Assembly (NCBI GenBank): GCA_951801675.1
Contig: CATONX010000001.1
Span: forward strand, 1-64,000
DNA: 64,000 nt
Direction: 5' to 3'
Origin: an uncultured Eubacteriales bacterium
Lineage (GTDB): Bacteria; Bacillota; Clostridia; Oscillospirales; Acutalibacteraceae
Below are positions 40,953 to 48,436 of this stretch, in pieces (within the stretch, counting starts at the first letter, position 1; each line of letters starts with the position of its first letter). Both the position numbers and the translations under genes were made by a program. Below the pieces are notes generated by a model. The model ran no database searches, was not told the DNA's origin, and saw nothing but the letters and a program-made list of their open reading frames with translations.

Positions 40953-42362
40953 GTGGGACGCAGTAAGTATCAATATTTGGTTAAGAATATCGGCCTGTTT
41001 ACCCTGAGCAGCTTTGCGACGAAGATTTTGTCCGCCCTGCTGCTGCCCCTCTACACCACCTTTTTGGTGGACGAGCAGTTCGGCAGCATCGATGTTATCT
41101 ATGTCACCGTAACCCTGCTCATCCCCATTCTGACCCTGAGTATCCACGATGGGGTGCTGCGGTTCGCCATGGACCAGTGTGAGGACAAAAAGAAGGTCTT
41201 TTCCCTGGGAATGGAGGTCACGGTGGCCGGCTGTGTGCTGCTGACCCTGCTTATGCCGGTCTATGGGCAGATTTCCACGTTTGCCGATTTTAAGTTTCAC
41301 TTTCTGGCGCTTTACATTGTCTCTGCCTTCAACTCGATCTTTGCCAACTTTGCCCGCACGGTAGATCAGGTCAAACTCATCACCATCAGCTCCATCGCCG
41401 CCTCAGCCGTCACCATGGGGCTCAATGTCTTTCTCATTGCCGGGCCGCCCCGCATGGGGGTGGACGGCTACCTGTTCTCCATGATTGTCGGCAATCTGGT
41501 GGGCTGTGTGATTTACTTTTTCTTCGGGCGGATGTACCGGTATTTGACCTTGCAGGGGTTTGACAAGGCCCTTTTCAAACGGATGATCCTCTACAGCATC
41601 CCCCTTATCCCGAACCATCTTTTCTGGCTGATCAATTCCAGCCTGGACCGGTACTGTCTGACGGCCATCACCGGTCTTGCGGCCACCGGCCTTTACGCCC
41701 TGGCCAGTAAAATCCCCACCCTTCTTAACACGCTGACATCGATTTTTCAGCAGGCCTGGAGCATTTCCGCCATCAAAGAGTACCAGACCGAGGAGGGGGA
41801 GCGGTTCTTCTCCAGCATCCACCGGATTTTCAGTTACGTGATGCTGCTCAGTTCTTCCCTCCTGGTAGCGCTCTGCCAATACTTGGCGATGTTCTTTTTC
41901 CAGGGGGAAAACTATCAGGCCTGGTCTTTGATCCCTCTTTTGGCCCTGGCCTTCTATTACAGCTCTCTCAATTCCTTTCTGGGCTCAGTCTATACCGCCA
42001 CCAAACGGACCAAATCCCTCTTTGTTACCACTGCCGCCGGCGCGGGGGTCAATGTGGCCTTCAACCTCCTGCTTATTCCCTTCTTCGGTCCCTACGGGGC
42101 GGCGGTTGCCACCTGCCTGAGCCACTTTGCGGTGTGGCTGGCGCGCTCGATTACTTCTCGAAAAATCATCCGCATTCAGGTGGATTATAAGCGGATGATC
42201 CCCTCTCAGGTTCTGCTTGTTTTGCAGGTAGGGCTGATGACTGCTCAAACCGGCATCCTCTGGTCTGCCGGTATCTTCGTTGCCATTTTCCTACTAAACC
42301 TTTCCACCTTCAAGCAAGCCAAGGATTTTCTCAAGTCCCGCCTGAAAAAGCGCGCACGGTAA
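40953..42362 (+). CDS. Second polysaccharide flippase (PST/MATE family)
   Basis: A 469-aa membrane protein. GTG 40953 follows AGAGG at seven bases. The frame stays open far upstream into the acyltransferase gene, but that part is out of frame with real coding and is rejected. It begins with basic KYQYLVKNIGLFTLSSFATKILSALLLPLYTTFL, the usual first helix of Wzx-like transporters, and has about twelve to fourteen hydrophobic segments. It exports a lipid-linked glycan. The element thus carries two flippases, in separate transcription units. Confidence 0.88.
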   Translation: MGRSKYQYLVKNIGLFTLSSFATKILSALLLPLYTTFLVDEQFGSIDVIYVTVTLLIPILTLSIHDGVLRFAMDQCEDKKKVFSLGMEVTVAGCVLLTLLMPVYGQISTFADFKFHFLALYIVSAFNSIFANFARTVDQVKLITISSIAASAVTMGLNVFLIAGPPRMGVDGYLFSMIVGNLVGCVIYFFFGRMYRYLTLQGFDKALFKRMILYSIPLIPNHLFWLINSSLDRYCLTAITGLAATGLYALASKIPTLLNTLTSIFQQAWSISAIKEYQTEEGERFFSSIHRIFSYVMLLSSSLLVALCQYLAMFFFQGENYQAWSLIPLLALAFYYSSLNSFLGSVYTATKRTKSLFVTTAAGAGVNVAFNLLLIPFFGPYGAAVATCLSHFAVWLARSITSRKIIRIQVDYKRMIPSQVLLVLQVGLMTAQTGILWSAGIFVAIFLLNLSTFKQAKDFLKSRLKKRAR

Positions 42363-42403
42363 CGGGGAAGCCTTGCGATGAGGGACGCCTTGCCTGCAAC
42401 CGC

Positions 42404-42447
42404 ATAAAAAACGCGCCTCCTGGCTCATTCCAGGAGGCGCGTTTTGT
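42404..42447. terminator. Bidirectional terminator between convergent genes
   Basis: AAAACGCGCCTCCTGG (42407-42422) pairs with CCAGGAGGCGCGTTTT (42430-42445), a 16-bp stem flanked by A and T runs. It ends the flippase transcript (plus) and the cysK-rhomboid transcript (minus). Confidence 0.92.
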
Positions 42448-42457
42448 TAACCCCTTG

Positions 42458-43108
42458 TTATCGGAAGTTATTCTTGCGAAATTGCCGGCGGGTTTTGCTG
42501 TATTTGATCTGCTGACGGACGGTACGGAAAAAGTCGCCGCCGAAGAACAAGAGTACGTTCAAAAGGGACATGAGGATGGACACTCGCAGCGGCCAGGTTC
42601 CCAGGATGAGAACCACCACAAAGTAGACCGCGTCCAGAATGGCCAGGTACTTGACCTTGATGGGAATCAGGAAGAACAGCATCACCTGAACGTCCGGATA
42701 CACCGCCGCAAAGGCCAGGAACAAGGAAAGGTTTAAAAAAGAGTTGGTGGCCGAGCCGGTAAACAGCGCGCCGAGAATGGTGCCCAACACCCCTACCAGA
42801 TAGAAAAAGGTAAACTTGAAGGTGCCCCATTCCCGTTCCAGCAGGTTGCCGATTAAGCAGTAGAAATAAAGGCTGAAAAGAATCCAGATGGGCGAGCTGC
42901 TTGGCGGCAGGATCAGAAAGGAGAGAAGCCGCCAGACCTGCCCTTGCGCCACCAGCCCCATGTCCAGGTACAGATACGAAGAGATCCCCAGGTCCGGCCG
43001 GACAAATTCCACCAGGAACACCGCCAGCATCAGGGCGGAAAGAATGTACATCAGATAGGGGATACCGATGCGCCCGCATTTTCGTTCCAGCTTGTTGAGC
43101 CAGTTCAT
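42458..43108 (-). CDS. Rhomboid-like membrane protein without catalytic residues
   Basis: A 216-aa protein with six hydrophobic segments. The layout and the loop motif WILFSLYFYCLIGNLLEREWGTFKFTFFYLVG are rhomboid/Derlin-like. The GxSG serine motif of active rhomboid proteases is missing (TGSATNSF stands near its place) and there is no His in the last helix (NVLLFFGGD). It is therefore probably a pseudoprotease that binds membrane proteins. It lies 31 bp downstream of cysK on the same strand. Confidence 0.8.
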   Translation of the reverse strand: MNWLNKLERKCGRIGIPYLMYILSALMLAVFLVEFVRPDLGISSYLYLDMGLVAQGQVWRLLSFLILPPSSSPIWILFSLYFYCLIGNLLEREWGTFKFTFFYLVGVLGTILGALFTGSATNSFLNLSLFLAFAAVYPDVQVMLFFLIPIKVKYLAILDAVYFVVVLILGTWPLRVSILMSLLNVLLFFGGDFFRTVRQQIKYSKTRRQFRKNNFR

Positions 43109-43139
43109 GTCGTCACGTCCTTTCGGTCAAAAGCGCCGT

Positions 43140-44069
43140 TCAGTCGGAGAACAAGGGGGTGCTGAAATAGCGCTCTCCCGTGTCCGGCAGTATGGTGACC
43201 ACCGTTTTCCCTTTCCCAAGCTTCCTTGCCAGCTTCAAGGCCGCCGCAATGTTCGAACCGCTGGAAATGCCGCAGAGTATCCCTTCCTCGCTTGCCAGCC
43301 GCTTGGCCGCGCCCAGCGCCTCCTCATCGGTGACGATGCACACCTCGTCGTAAATGGAGGTATTCAGGTTCTCCGGGATCAACCCGTCCCCAATGCCCAT
43401 TTGCAGATGAGTCCCGATGCTGCCGCCGGAAAGAATGGCGGCATTCTGGGGCTCCACCGCCCAAATTTCGATGCCCGCGTACTTCGCCTTCAGCGTTTCC
43501 CCGATGCCCGTGATGGTGCCGCCGGTTCCTACCCCGGAGCAGAAGCCGTCAATGGTGCAGCCCGCGTCCTCAATGATCTCCAGCGCCGTGTGCTCCCGGT
43601 GGACCTGGGGATTGTCGGGGTTTGTAAACTGCTGAGGGATGAACACCCGCGCATCCTCCTTGGCCATACGAAGGGCCGTCTGCATGCATTCCTCGATGCA
43701 CTTGCCGATGTCCCCCTCGTCGTGGATGAGGATGACCTTGGCGCCGTACTGGCTTACCAGCTTGCGCCGTTCTTCGCTGACCGAGTCGGGCATGATAATC
43801 CTTACCTCATAGCCCAGCACCGCGCCCACCAGGGCCACGCCGATGCCCTGGTTGCCGCTGGTGGGCTCCACCAGAATGGTGTCCGGCCCGATGAGACCCT
43901 TCTCCCGTGCTTTGGTAATCATGTTATAGGCAGTGCGGGTCTTGATGGAACCGCCGATGTTGACCGCCTCGTATTTCACCAGCACCTGCGCGTCCTGGGG
44001 CCCGGTCATTTTCTGAAGCCGGATGAGGGGAGTGCGGCCGATGGCCTGCAATATGTTCTCGTAAATCAA
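43140..44069 (-). CDS. cysK: Cysteine synthase (O-acetylserine sulfhydrylase)
   Basis: A 309-aa protein. It begins at TTG 44069 with AAAGGAGG nine bases upstream. Fold-type II PLP motifs: IGRTPLIRL, GGSIKTRTA with the PLP lysine, EPTSGNQGIGVAL for substrate, GTGGTITG binding the PLP phosphate, and GISSGSN. It makes cysteine from O-acetylserine and sulfide. It lies inside the spoIIID element, with its own promoter, and no cysE is in view. Confidence 0.94.
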   Translation of the reverse strand: MIYENILQAIGRTPLIRLQKMTGPQDAQVLVKYEAVNIGGSIKTRTAYNMITKAREKGLIGPDTILVEPTSGNQGIGVALVGAVLGYEVRIIMPDSVSEERRKLVSQYGAKVILIHDEGDIGKCIEECMQTALRMAKEDARVFIPQQFTNPDNPQVHREHTALEIIEDAGCTIDGFCSGVGTGGTITGIGETLKAKYAGIEIWAVEPQNAAILSGGSIGTHLQMGIGDGLIPENLNTSIYDEVCIVTDEEALGAAKRLASEEGILCGISSGSNIAAALKLARKLGKGKTVVTILPDTGERYFSTPLFSD

Positions 44070-44102
44070 GATCCGATTCCTCCTTTGGCAGATAACCTCT
44101 TT

Positions 44103-44131
44103 ATTCTAACGGAAATACGCCCAAACTGCAA
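44103..44131 (-). promoter_or_regulatory. Promoter of cysK
   Basis: On the minus strand TTGCAG (44131-44126), a 17-bp spacer and TAGAAT (44108-44103). The leader is about 30 nt. No T-box or SAM riboswitch is visible in the 44070-44304 stretch. Confidence 0.65.
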
Positions 44132-44299
44132 GGAGAAACCTCACCTTGAGCATGGGATGTTTAAGTCCGGATTATACCCGGCCGGGGGTATTTCTCCATT
44201 GTATGCAAAAATCCGCGAAAAGGACCATCCAGGCCGCCTTTTTTCCAGAAGAGCCCCGTCTCCCAGCCTTATAACCGGTTTAAAAAGGCTGCGGCAAAG

Positions 44300-44338
44300 A
44301 AAAAGCAAGGCCGGTAAAAGAACGCTCTCCGGCCTTGC
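44300..44338 (-). terminator. Terminator of proS
   Basis: GCAAGGCCGG (44305-44314) pairs with CCGGCCTTGC (44329-44338). On the minus strand it is followed by TTTTTCTTT. Confidence 0.88.
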
Positions 44339-44398
44339 CCCTATAACGAATGCCAGAAATTCAGGACATTCGCTTTTTTATGCATTCTTTGAAATTCC

Positions 44399-46141
44399 TT
44401 AGCAGCCCAGCGCCGCCAGCTGCTTGGCAATTTCGGCCTTGACCGCCTCTACCGCTTCGGTAAAATCCCGGTCGTCGCCGTACACAAGATCGGTGCGGAA
44501 GGTTTTCGTCCGGTCTGCAAACTCCACGGCATTTCGGCCGCAGGTCTTGGGGCTGACCACCAGGCGCAGCGGGCACCCCAAAAGGTCCGCATCCGAGAAC
44601 ATGGACCCGGCGCTTACCGCCCGGTCGTCATACAAAACTTCCACGCCGGCGGCCGTCAGCTGCCGGTACAGCTCATCCGCCACCGCCTGCACGTCGCCTT
44701 TGGAGGCGTTGAGCGCGCAAAGCTCCACCTGCCAAGGCGCGATGGACATGGGCCAGATGGGGCCGTAATCGTCGTGATGGGCCTCGCATACGGACGCGGC
44801 CAGCCGGCCCACACCGATGCCGTAGCAGCCCATAATGGGATGCTTGAGGGCGCCTTTTTCGTCCAGGTACTGCATGTTCATCGCCTTGGTGTACTTGGTG
44901 CCCAGCTGGAAGATGTTGCCCACCTCGATGCCGCGGCTGATGGTAAGGTGCGGCTTGCCGCAGGACGGGCAGATGCCGCCGGTATAGGCCTTTGCTACAT
45001 CCACGAACGCCACGTCCTTCAGGTCCCGCTTTAGGGAAAGGCCGCTGTAATGGTACCCGTCCTCATTGGCGCCGCAGTAAAGCATGTTGCAGCCCTCCAG
45101 GGACCGGTCCACCACTACCGTCACGTTTTCCGGCAGCCCGATGGCGCCGATGGAGCCGGGGACCAGGCCGGATTCGGCGGGGATGTCCTGCGCCGGATGG
45201 ACCTCACAGCCCAGGTAATTGCGCAGCTTCGTGACGTTGACCTCCAAATCGCCCCGCACGAAGATGACCACGTAAGAGTCGTCTTGGTTTTTCTGATAGA
45301 CCACTGCCTTGGCCGTCTGGGTGGGCTTTATGTGGGCGAATTCGCACAGGTCCTCAATGGTCTTGACTCCCGGCGTTTCGAACTTGGTCAGAGGCGCTTC
45401 CTCCACCGTCTCGTTTTCCACGATGCATTCCGCCGCTTCCATGTTGGCCCGGTAGCCGCAGTCGCCGCACAGCACGATGCTGTCTTCCCCGATGCCGGTC
45501 AGCAGCATGAACTCGTGGGATACGCTGCCGCCCATCATGCCGGAGTCCGACTTGACCGCCACCACCTCCGGCACCCCCGCCCTAGCGAAGATGCGGTTGT
45601 AGGCGTCCAGGCACTTGTCATAATACTCCTGCAAATCCTCCTGAGAGGTGTGGAACGAGTAGGCGTCCTTCATGGTGAACTCCCGCACCCGCACCAGGCC
45701 GCCCCGGCAGCGGGGTTCGTCGCGGAATTTCGTCTGAATCTGGTAAATCATGAACGGATAGTTCTGATAGCTGGTAGCCACATCTCTTGCCAAATGGACC
45801 GCTGCCTCTTCGTGGGTCATGCCCAGCACATTTTTCGCACCGCTGCGGTCGGCAAACCTGGCCATCTCACTGCCGATGCTGTCATACCGTCCTGACTCCT
45901 GCCAAAGGGTGGCGGGCATGACCACCGGGAACAGTACCTCCTGCCCGTCCAGTTTGTCCATTTCGTCCCGGATGATGGCTTCCACCTTCTTGGTAACGCG
46001 CCGCATAGGCATAAATAGGGAAAAGACACCGCTGGAAACCTGTTTGATATACCCGCCGCGAATCATCAAGATATGATTGGCAGTTTGGCAGTCTGCCGGC
46101 GTTTCTTTGAAACGCATGCCGAGCAGCTGGCTCATTTTCAT
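44399..46141 (-). CDS. proS: Prolyl-tRNA synthetase, bacterial type with editing domain
   Basis: A 580-aa protein from ATG 46141, with GGAGGAG nine bases upstream; the open frame to 46300 runs through a terminator and is not coding. Class II motifs are present: motif 1 region MRRVTKKVEAIIRDEMDKLDGQEV, motif 2 FRDEPRCRGGLVRVREFTMKDAYSFH, motif 3 GCYGIGVGRLAASVCE. An INS editing insertion lies between motifs 2 and 3 (about 225-390, including VYQKNQDD and the GSIGAIGLPEN segment), followed by an anticodon-binding domain. It charges tRNA-Pro in the cytoplasm. It lies just inside the right end of the spoIIID element, which is unusual for an essential gene. Confidence 0.96.
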   Translation of the reverse strand: MKMSQLLGMRFKETPADCQTANHILMIRGGYIKQVSSGVFSLFMPMRRVTKKVEAIIRDEMDKLDGQEVLFPVVMPATLWQESGRYDSIGSEMARFADRSGAKNVLGMTHEEAAVHLARDVATSYQNYPFMIYQIQTKFRDEPRCRGGLVRVREFTMKDAYSFHTSQEDLQEYYDKCLDAYNRIFARAGVPEVVAVKSDSGMMGGSVSHEFMLLTGIGEDSIVLCGDCGYRANMEAAECIVENETVEEAPLTKFETPGVKTIEDLCEFAHIKPTQTAKAVVYQKNQDDSYVVIFVRGDLEVNVTKLRNYLGCEVHPAQDIPAESGLVPGSIGAIGLPENVTVVVDRSLEGCNMLYCGANEDGYHYSGLSLKRDLKDVAFVDVAKAYTGGICPSCGKPHLTISRGIEVGNIFQLGTKYTKAMNMQYLDEKGALKHPIMGCYGIGVGRLAASVCEAHHDDYGPIWPMSIAPWQVELCALNASKGDVQAVADELYRQLTAAGVEVLYDDRAVSAGSMFSDADLLGCPLRLVVSPKTCGRNAVEFADRTKTFRTDLVYGDDRDFTEAVEAVKAEIAKQLAALGC

Positions 46142-46195
46142 CTGTATCCACTCCTCCGAATTTGGCCCAGCTGTGGCCGGGCGACATTTGCCCTC

Positions 46196-46201
46196 ATTAT
46201 A
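46196..46201 (-). promoter_or_regulatory. Extended -10 promoter of proS
   Basis: On the minus strand TGC-TATAAT, an extended -10 box, with a poor -35 (TTTCGC at 17 bp). The leader is about 50 nt, too short for a T-box. Confidence 0.6.
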
Positions 46202-46246
46202 GCACAATCTTTCCCAAAGCGAAAGAGGACGGGATGCAAGCAGGAG

Positions 46247-46296
46247 AAAAAGGCGGTATGCCGCTCCCGATCCTAGGAGCGGCATACCGCCTTTTT
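46247..46296. terminator. Strong bidirectional terminator between proS and the spoIIID 5' half
   Basis: AAAAAGGCGGTATGCCGCTCC is half of a 21-bp perfect stem (arms 46247-46267 and 46276-46296) that ends in five T residues on both strands. Read on the minus strand it stands 20 bp after the stop of the truncated spoIIID, so in the unexcised state the truncated message ends here and proS is insulated. Confidence 0.93.
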
Positions 46297-46315
46297 GCAA
46301 AGCAACCGTGTTTTA

Positions 46316-46465
46316 TTAGGGCTTTTTCCCGTTCCAGTTCGTTACATCCATATGTACAGTTGATTTTGAAATATCAAATTCCTTGGCGGCTGCGCGCACG
46401 GTCGCCTTATTTTCGAGGATATACACTCCCAGTTCCACTGCACGCTCTTCTAAAACGCCCTTCAT
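46316..46465 (-). CDS. spoIIID: spoIIID, 5' half (codons 1-38) plus 11 element-encoded codons
   Basis: A 49-aa frame from ATG 46465 with GGGAGG eight bases upstream. Residues 1-38 (MKGVLEERAVELGVYILE, then KATVRAAAKEF and DISKSTVH) match the N-terminal half of SpoIIID, including the HTH. After His38 the frame enters the element and ends with MDVTNWNGKKP and a stop at 46316, so the truncated product lacks the C-terminal basic region needed for DNA binding. The core TATGTA (46351-46356) lies across codons 37-39. Joined to 18734-18739 it restores VHKDVSDRL and an 84-aa SpoIIID (the B. subtilis protein is slightly longer). SpoIIID is a mother-cell regulator under sigma-E. Confidence 0.93.
   Translation of the reverse strand: MKGVLEERAVELGVYILENKATVRAAAKEFDISKSTVHMDVTNWNGKKP
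46329..46356. repeat. Right attachment site: attP arm plus core TATGTA
   Basis: A 22-bp arm (46329-46350, from CCGTTCC to CATCCA) lies inside the element next to the core TATGTA (46351-46356). It is the partner of the inverted arm at 18740-18761. Circularised, the two arms and core give a 50-bp quasi-palindrome, the expected shape of a serine-integrase attP. Confidence 0.85.
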
Positions 46466-46505
46466 GTAAAAAGCCTCCCTCGTAAAACTCGATGGTACTA
46501 TCCGA

Positions 46506-46534
46506 TATATATGCGATTGCCTGCGCCAAATAGA
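46506..46534 (-). promoter_or_regulatory. Possible sigma-E-type promoter of spoIIID
   Basis: On the minus strand TCTATTT (46534-46528), a 14-bp spacer and CATATATA (46513-46506). The -10 matches 6 of 8 positions of the sigma-E consensus CATACAHT and the spacing fits; the -35 fits poorly. No good sigma-A promoter is seen in this stretch. Confidence 0.3.
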
Positions 46535-46562
46535 CGGTTTTTGCGAAAAGGTTCGGTTTGAG

Positions 46563-46603
46563 AAAAAAGGAGGGGGACGGACAAAAGGTCCGTCCCCCTC
46601 CTT
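46563..46603 (-). terminator. Terminator of the CDP-sugar operon
   Basis: AGGAGGGGGACGGAC (46569-46583) pairs with GTCCGTCCCCCTCCT (46589-46603), perfect over 15 bp. On the minus strand it is followed by TTTTTTCTC. Confidence 0.93.
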
Positions 46604-46615
46604 CTAAGGATTTTC

Positions 46616-48436
46616 TTAATAGATATCGACGCACAGATTATAGAGTTGCTTGCTGCCATCAACAATGGCATACCCATCTGGCGCTGCGGAAGTATCCAAT
46701 GTGCGGTAGATAGTAACGCAATTTTCCATGTCGGAATCTTCCGAAAAGAAATTCAGAGAATATAACTTGCCTGGTTCAACTGTAATCGGCTCTGAGGAAA
46801 GCTTTGTATAGCTGTTATCTTTTATTTTGGAAACATTTATTTGAGTGGAATAAATAATTTTTCCAGTCTCAACATCTTCAATTTCCATAGTAAGGCTGGA
46901 TGTGTTAACACGTCCATAAGTGCCGAACTGTACACTTATTTCATTGATGGTATCCTTGTCGACAGAGAATACCTGGGATACTTCCTGCCCTGGATAAACT
47001 GGTCCGATAATATCGGCGGGGCTAGAGGAATAACCTGTGCCGGAGAAGGCAAGGGCGGGAGAACCCAGCGCGACGAAGAGACACAGAAACGCGGGAATTA
47101 CGAAGATACTTACACCTAAAATCATGCGGGTTCGAATGAGAGCCATATGCTTATCCAAGCTTTCCGTGAAATCCGCCTGTGTAAACTTTGGATGCTTAAA
47201 TAAACCAATCGCCAATAAGATACCTGAAAATGCCGACATAAGCATATCACGGTTTTGGATAATAAAAATATCTTTCATCATGACCTTGCGTCCAAGTGCT
47301 TCAGGAACGATGTTTTGAAAAATGCCAAAGATAAACAAGTGCTGGTCCACGTGTTTGACCCAGAAATTAACTGTAAACATAACAAACACGAGCATCAGAA
47401 GAATATCCACCGCCATAAAGATGTGGAATTTCTTATTGATGCATGCGCCCATTACCCAGAAAGGCACCGCCATAAGCAGCCACTGCGGATGCCACATGGA
47501 TAGGCCGAACACGAGGAACATCGTCAAATTGGCAAAATAGAGGAACCACCGAGCATAGTCCTCTTTGGAATCCAGATCTTTGAAATAGGCCCATGCACAA
47601 ATCGCAAGCCACAAAATAACAATCAGGCTGATGTGCTGAAATCCGGTGTCGATGGAAGCGTTGAAAATATAACCCGTTGCACCGAATCCCAAAACACCGT
47701 CTTGGAAAGCGGATGAAGGATAATAAATGAGCAGTTCCAGCGCGTAGGGAATTGCAACCAATGCAAGATTCCATAGGATTCGCCAAATCCTTTTTTCGCG
47801 CAGCAAAAGTAGCGGGATAAAGATGAGCAGTGAAAAATACTTAAAGGTAAAGGAAATACCAAAGAACAAAATGAATAGAAGGAGATTCTTGAGTTTTGGC
47901 TCCCGAAAATGCTTAAAATAAAAGTAAATACCCAACAGCATAAAAAATACGGTAAAAATATCGTATTGCCCGAAAATAAACTGGCTGAAAAAGCCGATCG
48001 GTGTTCCCAAAAAAACAAAAGCGCAAATTTTTGCTTTCTTCGAGCCGAATCCCAATTCCATTGCAATCTTATAAATCAAAAATGCAGATATTACGTAAAA
48101 TAAAGAGGGCAATGCTTTATACCACATTAGCGCTACATAAGGCACTTCCATGGAGGGAACCGGCAGCATGCCGAATAACTTAAGTGGAATATTCCAGATA
48201 GCAAATAGAATGTAAGAACTGGGCATGTAAGAATTACCGCCCATGTATTCAGCATTATAATCGTAAAAGTCTAAAAAATGGCCGTTTAAATAGGCGATGG
48301 AAGAGCTGCCAGTATGAATTAGGTCACTTTGCTGAAACGTCAAAAAACAAAAGCCGGCCAATACGAAGAAAATGACGTAATCCCATATGGTAAGTGGTTT
48401 TTCCGCTATGCTGATTCGTTTAAGTTTGTGATTCAT
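46616..48436 (-). CDS. GT-C-type membrane glycosyltransferase (GtrS-like role)
   Basis: A 606-aa protein; AAAGGAG is nine bases before ATG 48436, which overlaps the previous stop. Ten or eleven transmembrane helices (about 20-465) precede a soluble beta-rich C-terminal domain (about 490-606). The first outer loop carries YNAEYMGGNSYMPSSY, with acidic residues where GT-C enzymes hold the catalytic Asp/Glu. Such enzymes use polyprenyl-phosphate sugars at the outer face. With GtrA and a GtrB-like protein in the same operon it is the probable final transferase that decorates a surface polymer. Confidence 0.82.
   Translation of the reverse strand: MNHKLKRISIAEKPLTIWDYVIFFVLAGFCFLTFQQSDLIHTGSSSIAYLNGHFLDFYDYNAEYMGGNSYMPSSYILFAIWNIPLKLFGMLPVPSMEVPYVALMWYKALPSLFYVISAFLIYKIAMELGFGSKKAKICAFVFLGTPIGFFSQFIFGQYDIFTVFFMLLGIYFYFKHFREPKLKNLLLFILFFGISFTFKYFSLLIFIPLLLLREKRIWRILWNLALVAIPYALELLIYYPSSAFQDGVLGFGATGYIFNASIDTGFQHISLIVILWLAICAWAYFKDLDSKEDYARWFLYFANLTMFLVFGLSMWHPQWLLMAVPFWVMGACINKKFHIFMAVDILLMLVFVMFTVNFWVKHVDQHLFIFGIFQNIVPEALGRKVMMKDIFIIQNRDMLMSAFSGILLAIGLFKHPKFTQADFTESLDKHMALIRTRMILGVSIFVIPAFLCLFVALGSPALAFSGTGYSSSPADIIGPVYPGQEVSQVFSVDKDTINEISVQFGTYGRVNTSSLTMEIEDVETGKIIYSTQINVSKIKDNSYTKLSSEPITVEPGKLYSLNFFSEDSDMENCVTIYRTLDTSAAPDGYAIVDGSKQLYNLCVDIY

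Larger units (their letters stand above)
18734..46356. mobile_element. Skin-like intervening element of 27.6 kb interrupting spoIIID
   Basis: The boundaries are direct copies of TATGTA at 18734-18739 and 46351-46356. Outside them are the two halves of spoIIID, in correct order and orientation on the minus strand. A large serine recombinase gene sits at the left end and reads out through the left core. Recombination between cores removes 27,617 bp and restores an 84-codon spoIIID through KSTVHKD. The cargo is a polysaccharide cluster, a rhomboid-like gene, cysK and proS; no phage structural genes are seen. Known relatives by principle are the sigK skin elements of Bacillus and Clostridioides and the SPbeta/spsM system. 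I do not recall one in spoIIID. Confidence 0.88.

Noticed and set aside
46142-46250. T-box riboswitch before proS
   Set aside because: The leader is only about 50 nt from the extended -10 box, and no T-box sequence or antiterminator is seen.
46142-46300. N-terminal extension of proS
   Set aside because: It would read through the proS promoter and the 21-bp terminator hairpin; ATG 46141 has a strong ribosome site and the family N-terminus.
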